From assembly GCF_030433675.1 (NCBI RefSeq), contig NZ_JAROCB010000002.1:620001-684000 (forward strand): DNA of 64,000 nucleotides, written 5' to 3'. Within the stretch, counting starts at the first letter, position 1. Each line of letters starts with the position of its first letter. The translations under genes were made by a program, and so were the position numbers. Of this stretch, positions 24,418-32,739 are shown one piece after another. The DNA comes from Leifsonia virtsii. GTDB lineage: Bacteria; Actinomycetota; Actinomycetes; Actinomycetales; Microbacteriaceae. Below the pieces are notes generated by a model. It had not been told where the DNA came from. It did not search any database and saw only the letters and a program-made list of their open reading frames with translations.

Positions 24418-24894
24418 CTAGGCCCGAGGGCGGTCGAAGCGCGCGCCCTCGGGCTTGGAGGGCAGCAGCGTGAGGATGAGCAGGACGAACGGGATGAAGC
24501 CGAGGAAGAACAGCGGCCCCGGCAGGTTGGCGTCGTGCAGGCGGCGCCAGGTGAGCGAGAGATACGGCACCAGCGTCCCGAAGGTCCACACGAGGATGAG
24601 CAGACTCGGCACCCAGAACAAGGGGCCGGGCGTCGACGCCCCGTCGGCGTTGACGAAAGTGCCCCGGCCGCCCAGCGCGAGGGCCAGCAGCTCCAGGGCG
24701 ACCGTGACCAGGAAGCTGACGAGGTACCACCACCAGTACTCGCTGCGGCTGGCGCGGCCGCTGAAGTCCGCGTACTTCTTGAAGAAACGCTGGAACGCCT
24801 GGGGGAGCGAGGCGCCGTACAGCGGGGCCCAGAGCGGGGTCTCGCCGGCGCCGCTCTGTGCGGGCGGTGCGGGCTGATACTGCGGAGACGTCAC
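24418..24894 (-). CDS. DUF805 family membrane protein (second of two)
   Basis: This 158-residue protein shares the DUF805 signatures of the copy at 9797-10420: FQRFFKKYADFSGRASRSEYWWWYLVSF and WRRLHDANLPGPLFFLGFIPFVLLIL with the terminal PEGARFDRP. It has four hydrophobic helices and a short proline-rich N-terminus. The GTG at 24894 is preferred because AAGGA is correctly spaced before it; a GTG at 24915 would add seven residues. The two copies are about 15 kb apart, so they probably arose by old duplication rather than tandem repetition. Function of the family is not known. Confidence 0.85.
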   Translation of the reverse strand: MTSPQYQPAPPAQSGAGETPLWAPLYGASLPQAFQRFFKKYADFSGRASRSEYWWWYLVSFLVTVALELLALALGGRGTFVNADGASTPGPLFWVPSLLILVWTFGTLVPYLSLTWRRLHDANLPGPLFFLGFIPFVLLILTLLPSKPEGARFDRPRA

Positions 24895-25034
24895 GGGGAG
24901 TCCTTTCCAAGCCACGTGGTCGGTGAGGTGGAGCGGGCACAGTCAATCGCATGGGAGCGACCTGTGCGTCTTTCGTGACGTGGCGTGTCCTCCATTGCCG
25001 GTGGGCCAGCGCCGTGACGACCCCTCGACGGGGC

Positions 25035-25910
25035 TCAGCCGAGGGAGTCGAGCTCCTCGTGCACGAAGCGGGCGAACTGCTCCGCCGCGGCCGACTGCGA
25101 CCGGGTGCGGTTGCGGGCGAGGCCGATCACGCGCGTCGCCTCGTCCCGCAGAGGCACCGCGACGATCCCGGGCTCGGCCGGGGTGTCCGGGATGAGGGCG
25201 ACCCCGACCGCGTCCCGCACCAGTCCGCGCAGCGTGGAGAGCTCGCTCACCTCGATCACCGGATCCATCACGACCCCGTGGGCGGCGAAGTAGGCGTCGG
25301 CGATGTGCCGGAGGCCGGACCCGGTGCGCAGCGCGACGAGGTCGTAGGGCTCGAGGTCGGGCACGCTCACGGCATCCCGCTCGGCGAGCGGATGCCCCTC
25401 GGGCACGCCGAGCACGAGCCGCTCGGCGGTGAGCGGCAGCCACTCGATCTCGGGATCGCGCGGGTCGGGGCTGAGGAACGCCACGTCCGTCGCGCCGTCG
25501 CGCAGCGCGTCGAGCACGGTGTCGGCCGTCCCGCCGCTCAGCACGAACCGGATGTCGGGGAACAGCGCGCGGTACTCGCTGATCACGCGCGGGATGAGCC
25601 AGCCGCCGAACGACGACACGTAGCCGATGGACACGGTCCCGCCGGACGGGTCCCGCAGGGCCGCGATGCGGGCGCGGGCGTTCTCCAGCTCCGACTCGGC
25701 CCGGACCGCGTGGGCGAGGAGGATCTCGCCGTACTGGTTCAGCTCCAGGTGCCCGCGGCGGCGTTCGAACAGCTCGACGCCCATCTCCTGCTCCAGCCGG
25801 GCCAGCGAGCGCGTGAGGGTCGACTGCGAGACGCCGAGGGTCTCGGCGGCGAGGGCCGGATGGCCCTCCGCTGCCAGGGCCCGGAAGTGGGCGATCTCGT
25901 CGATCCGCAT
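25035..25910 (-). CDS. LysR-family transcriptional regulator
   Basis: This 291-residue protein has the LysR HTH at the N-terminus (MRIDEIAHFRALAAEGHPALAAETLGVSQSTLTRSLARLEQEMGVELFERRRGHLELN) and a C-terminal effector-binding domain of the periplasmic-binding-protein fold, with VSIGYVSSFGGWLIPRVISEY and ELSTLRGLVRDAVGVALIPD. The ATG at 25910 is used since the family begins there; 25922 is possible. It is divergent from the large nuclease gene at 26079, with an inverted repeat GCTCAAATGAGC at 25951-25962 between them that could be its operator. Its target and effector are not known. Confidence 0.86.
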   Translation of the reverse strand: MRIDEIAHFRALAAEGHPALAAETLGVSQSTLTRSLARLEQEMGVELFERRRGHLELNQYGEILLAHAVRAESELENARARIAALRDPSGGTVSIGYVSSFGGWLIPRVISEYRALFPDIRFVLSGGTADTVLDALRDGATDVAFLSPDPRDPEIEWLPLTAERLVLGVPEGHPLAERDAVSVPDLEPYDLVALRTGSGLRHIADAYFAAHGVVMDPVIEVSELSTLRGLVRDAVGVALIPDTPAEPGIVAVPLRDEATRVIGLARNRTRSQSAAAEQFARFVHEELDSLG

Positions 25911-25950
25911 GCCTCTCATCATGGCGCATCGCGAACGTCACCCGGTCGGT

Positions 25951-26001
25951 GCTCAAATGAGCGGTCTACCCCTGAACGAGTTTTCTGTACGTTCACACAC
26001 G
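25951..26001 (+). promoter_or_regulatory. Inverted repeat and PHO-box-like site between the LysR gene and the secreted nuclease gene
   Basis: GCTCAAATGAGC at 25951-25962 is an inverted repeat with arms GCTCA/TGAGC. GTTCACACACG at 25991-26001 agrees with the Streptomyces PHO-box consensus GKTCAYYYRSG at ten of eleven positions. In Streptomyces PhoP boxes come as 11-base direct repeats, and a second good repeat is not seen here, so this is a single-copy match. Phosphate control would make sense for an extracellular nuclease/nucleotidase, but it is not shown. Confidence 0.35.
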
Positions 26002-26078
26002 AGAAACAGTCCCGTTCGACGGATTCTCTACGTTGGCCGCGGACCATCCCACACGCACCTCACCGACCGAGGAGAACA

Positions 26079-29000
26079 ATGTCAACCAGATTCGGCAGGC
26101 TGGCGCGCGCCGCGGCCGCCGCCATCGCGGGAGCCGGCCTCGCGGCCGGTGCGCTCGTCGCGACCCCCGCGTTCGCCAGCACGGACGGCAGCGGTGTCGT
26201 CATCAATGAGGCCTACCTCTCCGGCGGCAGCGCCGGGGCGGCCTTCACGAACAAGTTCGTCGAGCTCTACAACCCGGGCGACAGCGCGGTCAGCCTGGCC
26301 GGCTGGAGCCTGCAGTACCGCCCCGCGACCGGCACGGCGGCCTCCACCGGCGTCGTGCCGCTGACCGGCTCGATCGGCGCGAAGGGCTACTACCTCGTCG
26401 GCGGCGGCTCCAACGGCTCGAACGGCCAGGCGCTGCCGACGCCGGACCTGGCGAGCAACGCCCTGAACCCCAGCGGCACGACGGGCACGCTGATCCTGGC
26501 CAAGACGGCCTCCGCCCTCACGCTGCCGACCGGCTCGGTGACCGGGAACGCGAGCGTCGCCGATCTCCTCGGCTACGGCACCTCCAACACGTTCGAGACC
26601 GCGAAGGCGACCGCACCCAGCGGCAACACCGACGTGAAGTCGCTGGTGCGCACGAGCGCGAAGGACACGGACGACAACAGCGCCGACTTCACCCTGAGCG
26701 CGACGATCACCCCGCAGAACGCGGCGTCGGCGCCCGGCGACCCGGGCACGGGAGACCCCGGGACCGGCGACCCCGGCACCCCGGGAGACACCCTCCCGAT
26801 CGCCGAGATCCAGGGCACCGGCGACACAAGCCCGAAGGCGGGAACCACGGTGACCACCTCCGGCGTCGTGACCGCGCAGTACGCGACCGGCGGCTTCAAC
26901 GGCTTCTACATCCAGACCCCGGGCACCGGCGGCGCGGTCGACCTCGCGACGCACACCGCGTCCGACGCCGTCTTCGTCTTCGGCTCGTCCTTCGCCGGAC
27001 AGGTCGCCGCGGGCGACTACGTGAAGGTCACCGGAGCGGTCAGCGAGTTCAACGGGCTCACGGAGATCACCGCGACCGGTGTGACCAAGCTCGACGCCTC
27101 GACCGTCACCGCACCGGTGCCGGCGACCGTCGGCCTGCCCGCGACCGCGGCGCAGCGCGAGAGCCTGGAGGGCATGCTGATCGCGCCGCAGGGCGCGTTC
27201 ACCGTCACCGACGTCTACTCGGCGAACCAGTACGGCGAGATCGGTCTTGCGGCGGGCGACAAGCCGCTCGTGCAGCCGACCGAGGCCGCGCGCCCCGGCA
27301 CCGCGGAGTACACCGCCGTCGTCGCCGACAACGCGGCGCGCGCGGTCACGCTCGACGACGGCGCGTCGACCAACTTCCTCAGCAACGCGAACAAGTCGAA
27401 GCCGCTGCCCTACCTGTCGGTCACGAACCCGGTGCGCGTGGGCGCCCCGGTCGCGTTCACCAAGCCGGTCATCCTCGACTACCGCAACAACACGTGGAAG
27501 TTCCAGCCGACCAGCGAGCTGACCCCGGCGAACGCGGACGCGGTCCAGCCGGTGACGTTCACCAACACCCGAGCGGCGGCCCCGGAGAACGTCGGAGGCG
27601 ACCTGCGCCTGGCGACCTTCAACGTGCTCAACTACTTCACCACCACCGGTGACCAGCTGACCGGCTGCACGTTCTACACCGACCGCGACGGCAACCCCAT
27701 CACGGTCAACAGCGGCTGCGACGCCCGCGGTGCCGCGAACGCGGAGAATCTGAAGCGCCAGCAGGACAAGATCGTCTCGGCCATCAACGGCCTCACGGCG
27801 GACGTCGTCTCGCTGGAGGAGATCGAGAACTCGGCCCGCTTCGGCGAGGACCGCGACTCCGCCCTCAGCACCCTCGTGGCGGCGCTCAATGCGGCCGCAG
27901 GCGGAGAGGTTTGGGGCTACGTGAAGTCCCCGTCGGCACTGCCGGCGACCGAGGACGTCATCCGCACCGCGTTCATCTACAAGAAGGCGACCGCGGAGCC
28001 GGTCGGCGCGTCGAAGATCCTCGACGACCCGGCCTTCTCCAATGCCCGACAGCCGCTCGCGCAGGCCTTCAAGAAGGTCGGCGCGAAGGACTCCACGGCG
28101 TTCCTCGCGATCGTGAACCATTTCAAGTCGAAGGGTTCCGGCTCGGGCGCCGACGCGGACCAGGGCGACGGACAGGGCGCCTCGAACGCCTCGCGCGTCA
28201 AGCAGGCGCAGGCCCTGGTGGCCTTCGCCGACGAGCGCAAGGCGGCGCTGAAGACCGACAAGGTGCTCCTCATCGGCGACTTCAACGCGTACCTGAAGGA
28301 GGACCCGATCAAGGTCCTGACCGACGCCGGCTACGTCGACCAGGTCAGCACCCGCACGTCGAAGGCCACGTACTCCTTCGGCGGCACGGTCGGCTCCCTC
28401 GACCACGTGCTCGCCTCGCCCGCGCTGAACAGCACGATCACCGGCGCGGACGTCTGGAACATCAACTCGGGCGAGTCGGTGGCGCTGGAGTACAGCCGCT
28501 ACAACTACAACGTCACGAACTTCTACGAGCCAGGACCGTACCGGTCCTCCGACCACGACCCGATCGTCGTGGGGCTCGGGCTCCTGCCGAAGCCGGTGAC
28601 GCTCAACCTGATGAACATCAACGACTTCCACGGCCGGATCGACGCCAACACCGTGAAGTTCGCGGGCACGATCGAGAAGCTCCGTTCAGAGGCGGGCGAG
28701 GCCAACTCGCTCTTCCTCTCCGCGGGCGACAACATCGGCGCCTCCCTGTTCGCCTCGGCCTCGGCCGGCGACATCCCGACGATCGACGTGCTGAACGCCC
28801 TCGACCTCAAGACGAGCGCGGTCGGCAACCACGAGTTCGACAAGGGCTACGCCGACCTGACCGGGCGTGTGAAGGACGCCGCGGCGTTCTCCTACCTCGG
28901 CGCGAACGTCTACAAGAAGGGCACGAAGGACCCGGCGCTGCCCGAGTACGCGACCTTCCAGGTCGACGGCCTGACGGTCGGCGTCATCGGCGCGGTCACC

Positions 29001-30848
29001 GAGGAGACCCCGACCCTGGTCTCGCCCGGCGGAGTCTCGACGGTCGACTTCGGCGACCCGGTGGATGCGGTCAACCGCGTCGCCGGCCAGCTCACCGACG
29101 GCGACCCGTCCAACGGCGAGGCGGATGTGATCGTGGCCGAGTACCACGAGGGCGCCGGCTTCGGCACGCCCGAGGGTGCGACGCTCGACCAGGAGGTGGC
29201 GGCGGGCGGAGCGTTCGCCGACATCGTCACCAAGACGAGTGCGAAGGTCTCGGCGATCTTCACCGGTCACACGCACAAGCAGTACGCGTGGGACGCCCCG
29301 ATCCCGGGTGTCTCCGGCAAGACCCGCCCGATCCTCCAGACCGGCAGCTATGGCGAGAACATCGGCCAGATCACGCTGACGGTCGACCCGGAGTCGGACG
29401 CGGTCACCGCCTACACCGCCCGCAACGTCGCCCGCACGACGGACGCCGACACCGCCCTCGTCGCCGCGTACCCGCGGGTCGCGGCGGTCAAGACGATCGT
29501 CGACAAGGCGCTCGCGGATGCGGCCGTGATCGGCAACCAGAAGGTCGGCTCGGTGACGAAGGACATCACCACCGCCTACCTGAACGGTGCGCGCGATGAC
29601 CGGATGAGCGAGTCCACCCTCGGGAACCTCGTCGCCGACTCCCTGCTGTCGACCCTGTCGCCGGCGGAGCTCGGTGGCGCCGAGATCGGCGTCGTCAACC
29701 CGGGCGGCCTCCGTGCGGAGCTGCTCTACGGCACCGACGGCAGCGTCACCTACGCCCAGGCCAACGCGGTGCTGCCGTTCGTGAACAACCTGTGGACCAC
29801 GACCCTCACCGGGGCCCAGTTCAAGCAGGCGCTCGAGCAGCAGTGGCAGCGCAACGCCGACGGCACCGTGCCGAGCCGGCCGTTCCTCAACCTGGGGCTG
29901 TCGAAGAACGTCTCGTACACGTACGACGCCGGCCGCGCCGAGGGCGACCGCATCACGAGCATCATCGTGAATGGGAAGCCGATCGACCCGGCGAAGTCGT
30001 ACCGCATCGGGTCGTTCTCCTTCCTGCTCCAGGGCGGTGACAACTTCCGCGCCTTCGCGGCAGGGAAGGACACCAAGGACTCCGGCCTGATCGACCGGGA
30101 CGCCTGGATCTCCTACATCCAGAAGAACAGCCCGCTCTCGCCCAGCTTCGCGAAGCTCGGCGTCGGCGTCAGCGGGGTGCCGACCGGCACGCTGCAGCGC
30201 GGCCAGCAGGTCACCCTCCAGGTGTCCAAGCTGAACCTGACCTCGCTCGGCAGCCCGGCCAACACGAAGCTGGACCTCACCTGGAACGGCTCGGCCGCTC
30301 TCGGCTCCGCCCCGGTGGACGCCGCGGGCAACGCGACGGTGACCTTCACGGTCCCGGCGGATGCGGCAGGCGCCAGCACGCTGGTGCTGACCGCGCCGGA
30401 CTCGGGAACGGTCGTGCGCGTCCCGCTCGCCGTGGCCGACGCCCCGTCGAACCCGAAGCCGGGCACCGACCCCAAGGCCGCCAAGGAGTCGGCGCTCAAG
30501 AAGGCGCTCGAGGACAAGGTGACCGTCGACAAGGACACCTACAAGCCGGGTGAGGCGATCCGCGTCACCGTGGGCGCCGCGCACGCGGGCGAGTGGGTCT
30601 CCGTCTGGCTGTACTCGCCGGCGCAGAACGTCGGCGGCGGCTGGGTGCAGGTGCCGGCGGACGGCGTCCTGAAGCTCACGCTTCCGAAGGACGCGGGCAA
30701 CGGCCAGCACAAGCTGTCGGTGCAGAGCGCGACGGGCGACGTGATCGGCTGGACGACACTGAAGGTGAAGGCCGACAAGCCGCACACCGGCATCCCGGTG
30801 CTCGACTGGCTGCTCGACCTGCTGGACCGCATCTTCGGCTGGTTCTAG
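26079..30848 (+). CDS. Secreted ExeM/NucH-type endonuclease fused to a 5'-nucleotidase
   Basis: This 1589-residue protein has a signal peptide (about 1-33, cleaved after AFA), a lamin-tail domain (35-170), a GDPGT-repeat linker (221-238), an OB-like region, and an endonuclease/exonuclease/phosphatase domain at about 505-835 (LRLATFNVLNYF, VVSLEEIENSARF, LLIGDFNAYLKEDP, SSDHDPIVVG). A metallophosphatase follows from about 843 (NINDFHGRID, GNHEFDKGY, FTGHTHKQYAWD) with the 5'-nucleotidase C-terminal domain (about 1167-1330). Two beta-rich domains and a hydrophobic amphipathic tail complete it, with no LPXTG. It probably degrades DNA to nucleotides and then to nucleosides and phosphate outside the cell. 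GGAGAACA precedes the ATG. Confidence 0.9.
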   Translation: MSTRFGRLARAAAAAIAGAGLAAGALVATPAFASTDGSGVVINEAYLSGGSAGAAFTNKFVELYNPGDSAVSLAGWSLQYRPATGTAASTGVVPLTGSIGAKGYYLVGGGSNGSNGQALPTPDLASNALNPSGTTGTLILAKTASALTLPTGSVTGNASVADLLGYGTSNTFETAKATAPSGNTDVKSLVRTSAKDTDDNSADFTLSATITPQNAASAPGDPGTGDPGTGDPGTPGDTLPIAEIQGTGDTSPKAGTTVTTSGVVTAQYATGGFNGFYIQTPGTGGAVDLATHTASDAVFVFGSSFAGQVAAGDYVKVTGAVSEFNGLTEITATGVTKLDASTVTAPVPATVGLPATAAQRESLEGMLIAPQGAFTVTDVYSANQYGEIGLAAGDKPLVQPTEAARPGTAEYTAVVADNAARAVTLDDGASTNFLSNANKSKPLPYLSVTNPVRVGAPVAFTKPVILDYRNNTWKFQPTSELTPANADAVQPVTFTNTRAAAPENVGGDLRLATFNVLNYFTTTGDQLTGCTFYTDRDGNPITVNSGCDARGAANAENLKRQQDKIVSAINGLTADVVSLEEIENSARFGEDRDSALSTLVAALNAAAGGEVWGYVKSPSALPATEDVIRTAFIYKKATAEPVGASKILDDPAFSNARQPLAQAFKKVGAKDSTAFLAIVNHFKSKGSGSGADADQGDGQGASNASRVKQAQALVAFADERKAALKTDKVLLIGDFNAYLKEDPIKVLTDAGYVDQVSTRTSKATYSFGGTVGSLDHVLASPALNSTITGADVWNINSGESVALEYSRYNYNVTNFYEPGPYRSSDHDPIVVGLGLLPKPVTLNLMNINDFHGRIDANTVKFAGTIEKLRSEAGEANSLFLSAGDNIGASLFASASAGDIPTIDVLNALDLKTSAVGNHEFDKGYADLTGRVKDAAAFSYLGANVYKKGTKDPALPEYATFQVDGLTVGVIGAVTEETPTLVSPGGVSTVDFGDPVDAVNRVAGQLTDGDPSNGEADVIVAEYHEGAGFGTPEGATLDQEVAAGGAFADIVTKTSAKVSAIFTGHTHKQYAWDAPIPGVSGKTRPILQTGSYGENIGQITLTVDPESDAVTAYTARNVARTTDADTALVAAYPRVAAVKTIVDKALADAAVIGNQKVGSVTKDITTAYLNGARDDRMSESTLGNLVADSLLSTLSPAELGGAEIGVVNPGGLRAELLYGTDGSVTYAQANAVLPFVNNLWTTTLTGAQFKQALEQQWQRNADGTVPSRPFLNLGLSKNVSYTYDAGRAEGDRITSIIVNGKPIDPAKSYRIGSFSFLLQGGDNFRAFAAGKDTKDSGLIDRDAWISYIQKNSPLSPSFAKLGVGVSGVPTGTLQRGQQVTLQVSKLNLTSLGSPANTKLDLTWNGSAALGSAPVDAAGNATVTFTVPADAAGASTLVLTAPDSGTVVRVPLAVADAPSNPKPGTDPKAAKESALKKALEDKVTVDKDTYKPGEAIRVTVGAAHAGEWVSVWLYSPAQNVGGGWVQVPADGVLKLTLPKDAGNGQHKLSVQSATGDVIGWTTLKVKADKPHTGIPVLDWLLDLLDRIFGWF

Positions 30849-30850
30849 CC

Positions 30851-30904
30851 GGAACGCGGCGGACGCCGGGCGCGCTGATGGCGCGCCCGGCGTTTCCGCG
30901 TTCC
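30851..30904 (+). terminator. Large nested hairpin terminator after the nuclease gene
   Basis: An inner stem of 13 perfect base pairs (30863-30875 with 30881-30893, loop TGATG) is enclosed by a second perfect 9-bp stem (30851-30859 with 30896-30904). The hairpin begins two bases after the TAG stop. A short T-run (TTT) follows the inner stem. This is a strong intrinsic terminator. Confidence 0.85.
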
Positions 30905-30914
30905 CGGAGCAGTG

Positions 30915-31110
30915 GAGAACGGAGGAGGAGTGACGCGGTTCCTTCGCGATCCTCCGCCGCTCGGCGCGCCACACCGCCGATCCGGGCCGCAGCTCCTCCC
31001 TTCTCGACGACGGCCGGAAACGGAGGAGGTCGGCCGGCGACACGCCGTCGACTGCGGGGAAGGGAGGAACTCCGCGGCTGGCAGACCCGCCGGCTCCTCC
31101 CTTCTCGACG
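30915..31110. repeat. Cluster of five direct and inverted copies of a GAGAAnGGAGGAG motif
   Basis: Within 196 bases there are GAGAACGGAGGAG (30915-30927), its inverted form CTCCTCCCTTCTC (30993-31005), GGAAACGGAGGAG (30 bases of flank; 31016-31028), GGGAAGGGAGGAA (31057-31069) and a second inverted form CTCCTCCCTTCTC (31094-31106). The two inverted copies also share the next four bases GACG. Orientation is + - + + -. This resembles a REP-like or folded RNA element rather than coding sequence. No open frame of interest is seen. The gap holds no other gene. Confidence 0.6.
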
Positions 31111-31121
31111 GCTGAGTCGGG

Positions 31122-31445
31122 TCAGACCTCGAAGTACAGGTGCGCGTGGAGGCTGCAGCCGGGGTTGAACGCGGCGGCGCAGCGCGGGCAGGCGTCCACC
31201 TCCAGGTACTCCGCGATGGTCAGCTCGTGCCCGCAGACGCCGCACAGCACGGCGTGCTCGCGGCGGTCCGACCGCGGCCACTGCCGGGCCGGATGGCCGG
31301 CCGCCTCGGCGTGGCAGAGGTGGCACGGGTAGTACTCGCCGCAGCAGGCGAACTTCAGCGCGACGACGTCGAGCGGCGTCCGGTAGTGGATGCAGCGGGT
31401 CGCGTCGTCGACGACCGGTCCGAGCACGCGCGGCCGGCCGGTCAT
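31122..31445 (-). CDS. CHY zinc-finger protein
   Basis: This 107-residue protein carries the CHY zinc-finger pattern: CIHYRTPLDVVALKFACCGEYYPCHLCHAEAAGH, then CGVCGHELTIAEYLEVDACPRCAAAFNPGC, i.e. numerous paired Cys/His ligands that should bind three zincs. CHY proteins are poorly understood; some are ubiquitin ligases in eukaryotes. Its ATG at 31445 overlaps the stop of the EcfT-like gene by four bases (ATGA), so it is the fourth gene of the biotin transport operon. Why a zinc finger is coupled to biotin uptake is unclear. Confidence 0.85.
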   Translation of the reverse strand: MTGRPRVLGPVVDDATRCIHYRTPLDVVALKFACCGEYYPCHLCHAEAAGHPARQWPRSDRREHAVLCGVCGHELTIAEYLEVDACPRCAAAFNPGCSLHAHLYFEV

Positions 31446-32053
31446 CGCACGCCCCGCGCGGCCAGGGCCTCGCCGAGCTGGTCGGCGTGCTTGAGCGAGA
31501 GGATGAGGAAGGGCACCGCGAAGAAGCGTAACCCCGGGCGCGCGCCACGCGCCCGCTGCGCCTCCCGCACGTCGCCGGCGAGGCGGGCGACGACGGGCAC
31601 GGTCGTCAAGGTCACGGTCAGCAGCACAGCGGCGCGCTCGGAGTCGAGGCCGAGGCGGTCGAGGGGGCGCAGCCCGCGCTCCACCGCGTCCAGGAGGTCG
31701 GTCAGGCGGGTGGTCAGCGACACCAGGCCGGCCAATAGCACCGCCGCCGTGACCCGCGCCGTGTTCGCGACCGCCGCCTCCGGCCCGAGGAGGATCGACT
31801 GCAAGCCGAGGGTGATGACGATCAGCCAGCGGAGCGCGAGCGTCTGGCGCGCCAGCTCGCGCATTCCGAGCAGCCCGTCGCCCAGCCCCGCACACGCGTA
31901 GACGACGACGACCACGCCGGCGGCCACGGCGGCCGACCACCACCACGATGGAAGGAGCGACACCGCGAGCACCAGTGCCAGCAGGAGCAGCAGCTTCGGA
32001 CCGGCGGGCATCCGGTGCAGGATGCCGTCCCCCGGCCGGTACAGGCTCAGCAC
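31442..32053 (-). CDS. bioN: Energy-coupling factor transmembrane protein EcfT (BioN) of the biotin transporter
   Basis: This 203-residue membrane protein has about five hydrophobic helices and the coupling motifs near the C-terminus (RLAGDVREAQRARGARPG and a second region HADQLGEALAARG) that contact the ATPases in EcfT/BioN. It starts inside the end of the ATPase gene, overlapping by seven bases (32047-32053), and overlaps the CHY gene at its own 3' end (ATGA). Together with BioM and BioY it forms the ECF biotin importer. No substrate-binding role of its own. Confidence 0.85.
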   Translation of the reverse strand: MLSLYRPGDGILHRMPAGPKLLLLLALVLAVSLLPSWWWSAAVAAGVVVVVYACAGLGDGLLGMRELARQTLALRWLIVITLGLQSILLGPEAAVANTARVTAAVLLAGLVSLTTRLTDLLDAVERGLRPLDRLGLDSERAAVLLTVTLTTVPVVARLAGDVREAQRARGARPGLRFFAVPFLILSLKHADQLGEALAARGVR

Positions 32054-32739
32054 GCGAGCACCGCCTCGTACTCGGCGATGACGTCGGCCGGACGCCCGAC
32101 CGCCTCCACGCGCCCGCCCGCGAACAGGACGGCCGCGTCGCAGCGAGCCGCCAGGGCGAGGTCGTGCGTGACCAGCACGAGCCGATGACCGGCGTCCGCC
32201 AGCAGGTGGTCGGCCACGAGTCGCGCGTTGCGTGCGTCGAGGTAGGTGGTCGGCTCGTCGGCGATCACCAGCTCGGGACGGCGCACGAACGCGCCGGCGA
32301 GGGCGAGCAGCTGCTTCTGGCCGCCGGAGAGCTCGTGCGATGACCGCTCCCGCAACTCGGACAGCCCGAAGCGTGCGAGCGTCTCCTGCACCCGTCGCCG
32401 TGTCTCGTCCCGGCCGAGCCGGTCGGGACGAAGCGAGAAGGCGACATCCTCGGCGACCGTCGGCATGACGATCTGCGCGTCCGGGTTGCTGAACACCACG
32501 GCGACGCGGCGGCGCAGCTCGGCTGCCTGCCGCACCGGATCGAGACCCAGGATGCGCGCGGTGCCCGCGGTCGGCGCCACCAAGCCCGCGGCGAGGCGCG
32601 CGAAGGTCGACTTGCCCGAGCCGTTCTCTCCCACGACGGCGACCGTTCGCGCGTCGAGGTCGAGGTCGACGCCGCGGAGGGCGTCGACCTCGCCCAGGCG
32701 CACGCCGACCCCGTCGAGCAGCAGAGCGCGCGAGGTCAC
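32047..32739 (-). CDS. bioM: ECF biotin transporter ATP-binding protein BioM
   Basis: This 230-residue ABC ATPase has Walker A GENGSGKST at about residue 37, a Q-loop FSNPDAQIVMPTVAEDVAFSL, the signature ELSGGQKQLLALA and Walker B LVIADEPTTYLD followed by a His switch (VTHDLA). The GTG at 32739 overlaps the bioY stop by four bases (GTGA), so translation is coupled. It energises BioY through BioN by ATP hydrolysis. The DPDAQ-type Q-loop and gene order identify it as the ECF A-component. Confidence 0.9.
   Translation of the reverse strand: MTSRALLLDGVGVRLGEVDALRGVDLDLDARTVAVVGENGSGKSTFARLAAGLVAPTAGTARILGLDPVRQAAELRRRVAVVFSNPDAQIVMPTVAEDVAFSLRPDRLGRDETRRRVQETLARFGLSELRERSSHELSGGQKQLLALAGAFVRRPELVIADEPTTYLDARNARLVADHLLADAGHRLVLVTHDLALAARCDAAVLFAGGRVEAVGRPADVIAEYEAVLAC

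Noticed and set aside
24951-26078. A 376-residue N-terminal extension in frame with the nuclease
   Set aside because: It overlaps the LysR gene on the other strand and the signal peptide begins at 26079, which has a ribosome site.
26742-26790. GDPGT tandem repeat considered as a DNA repeat element
   Set aside because: It is in-frame in the nuclease and reads as a protein linker.
30780-30848. LPXTG sorting motif at the end of the nuclease
   Set aside because: The tail is HTGIPVLDWLLDLLDRIFGWF without LPXTG or a positively charged end, so no sortase signal.
30915-31110. Repeat cluster considered as a CRISPR array
   Set aside because: Repeats are short, vary and alternate in direction; spacers are unequal and there are no cas genes.
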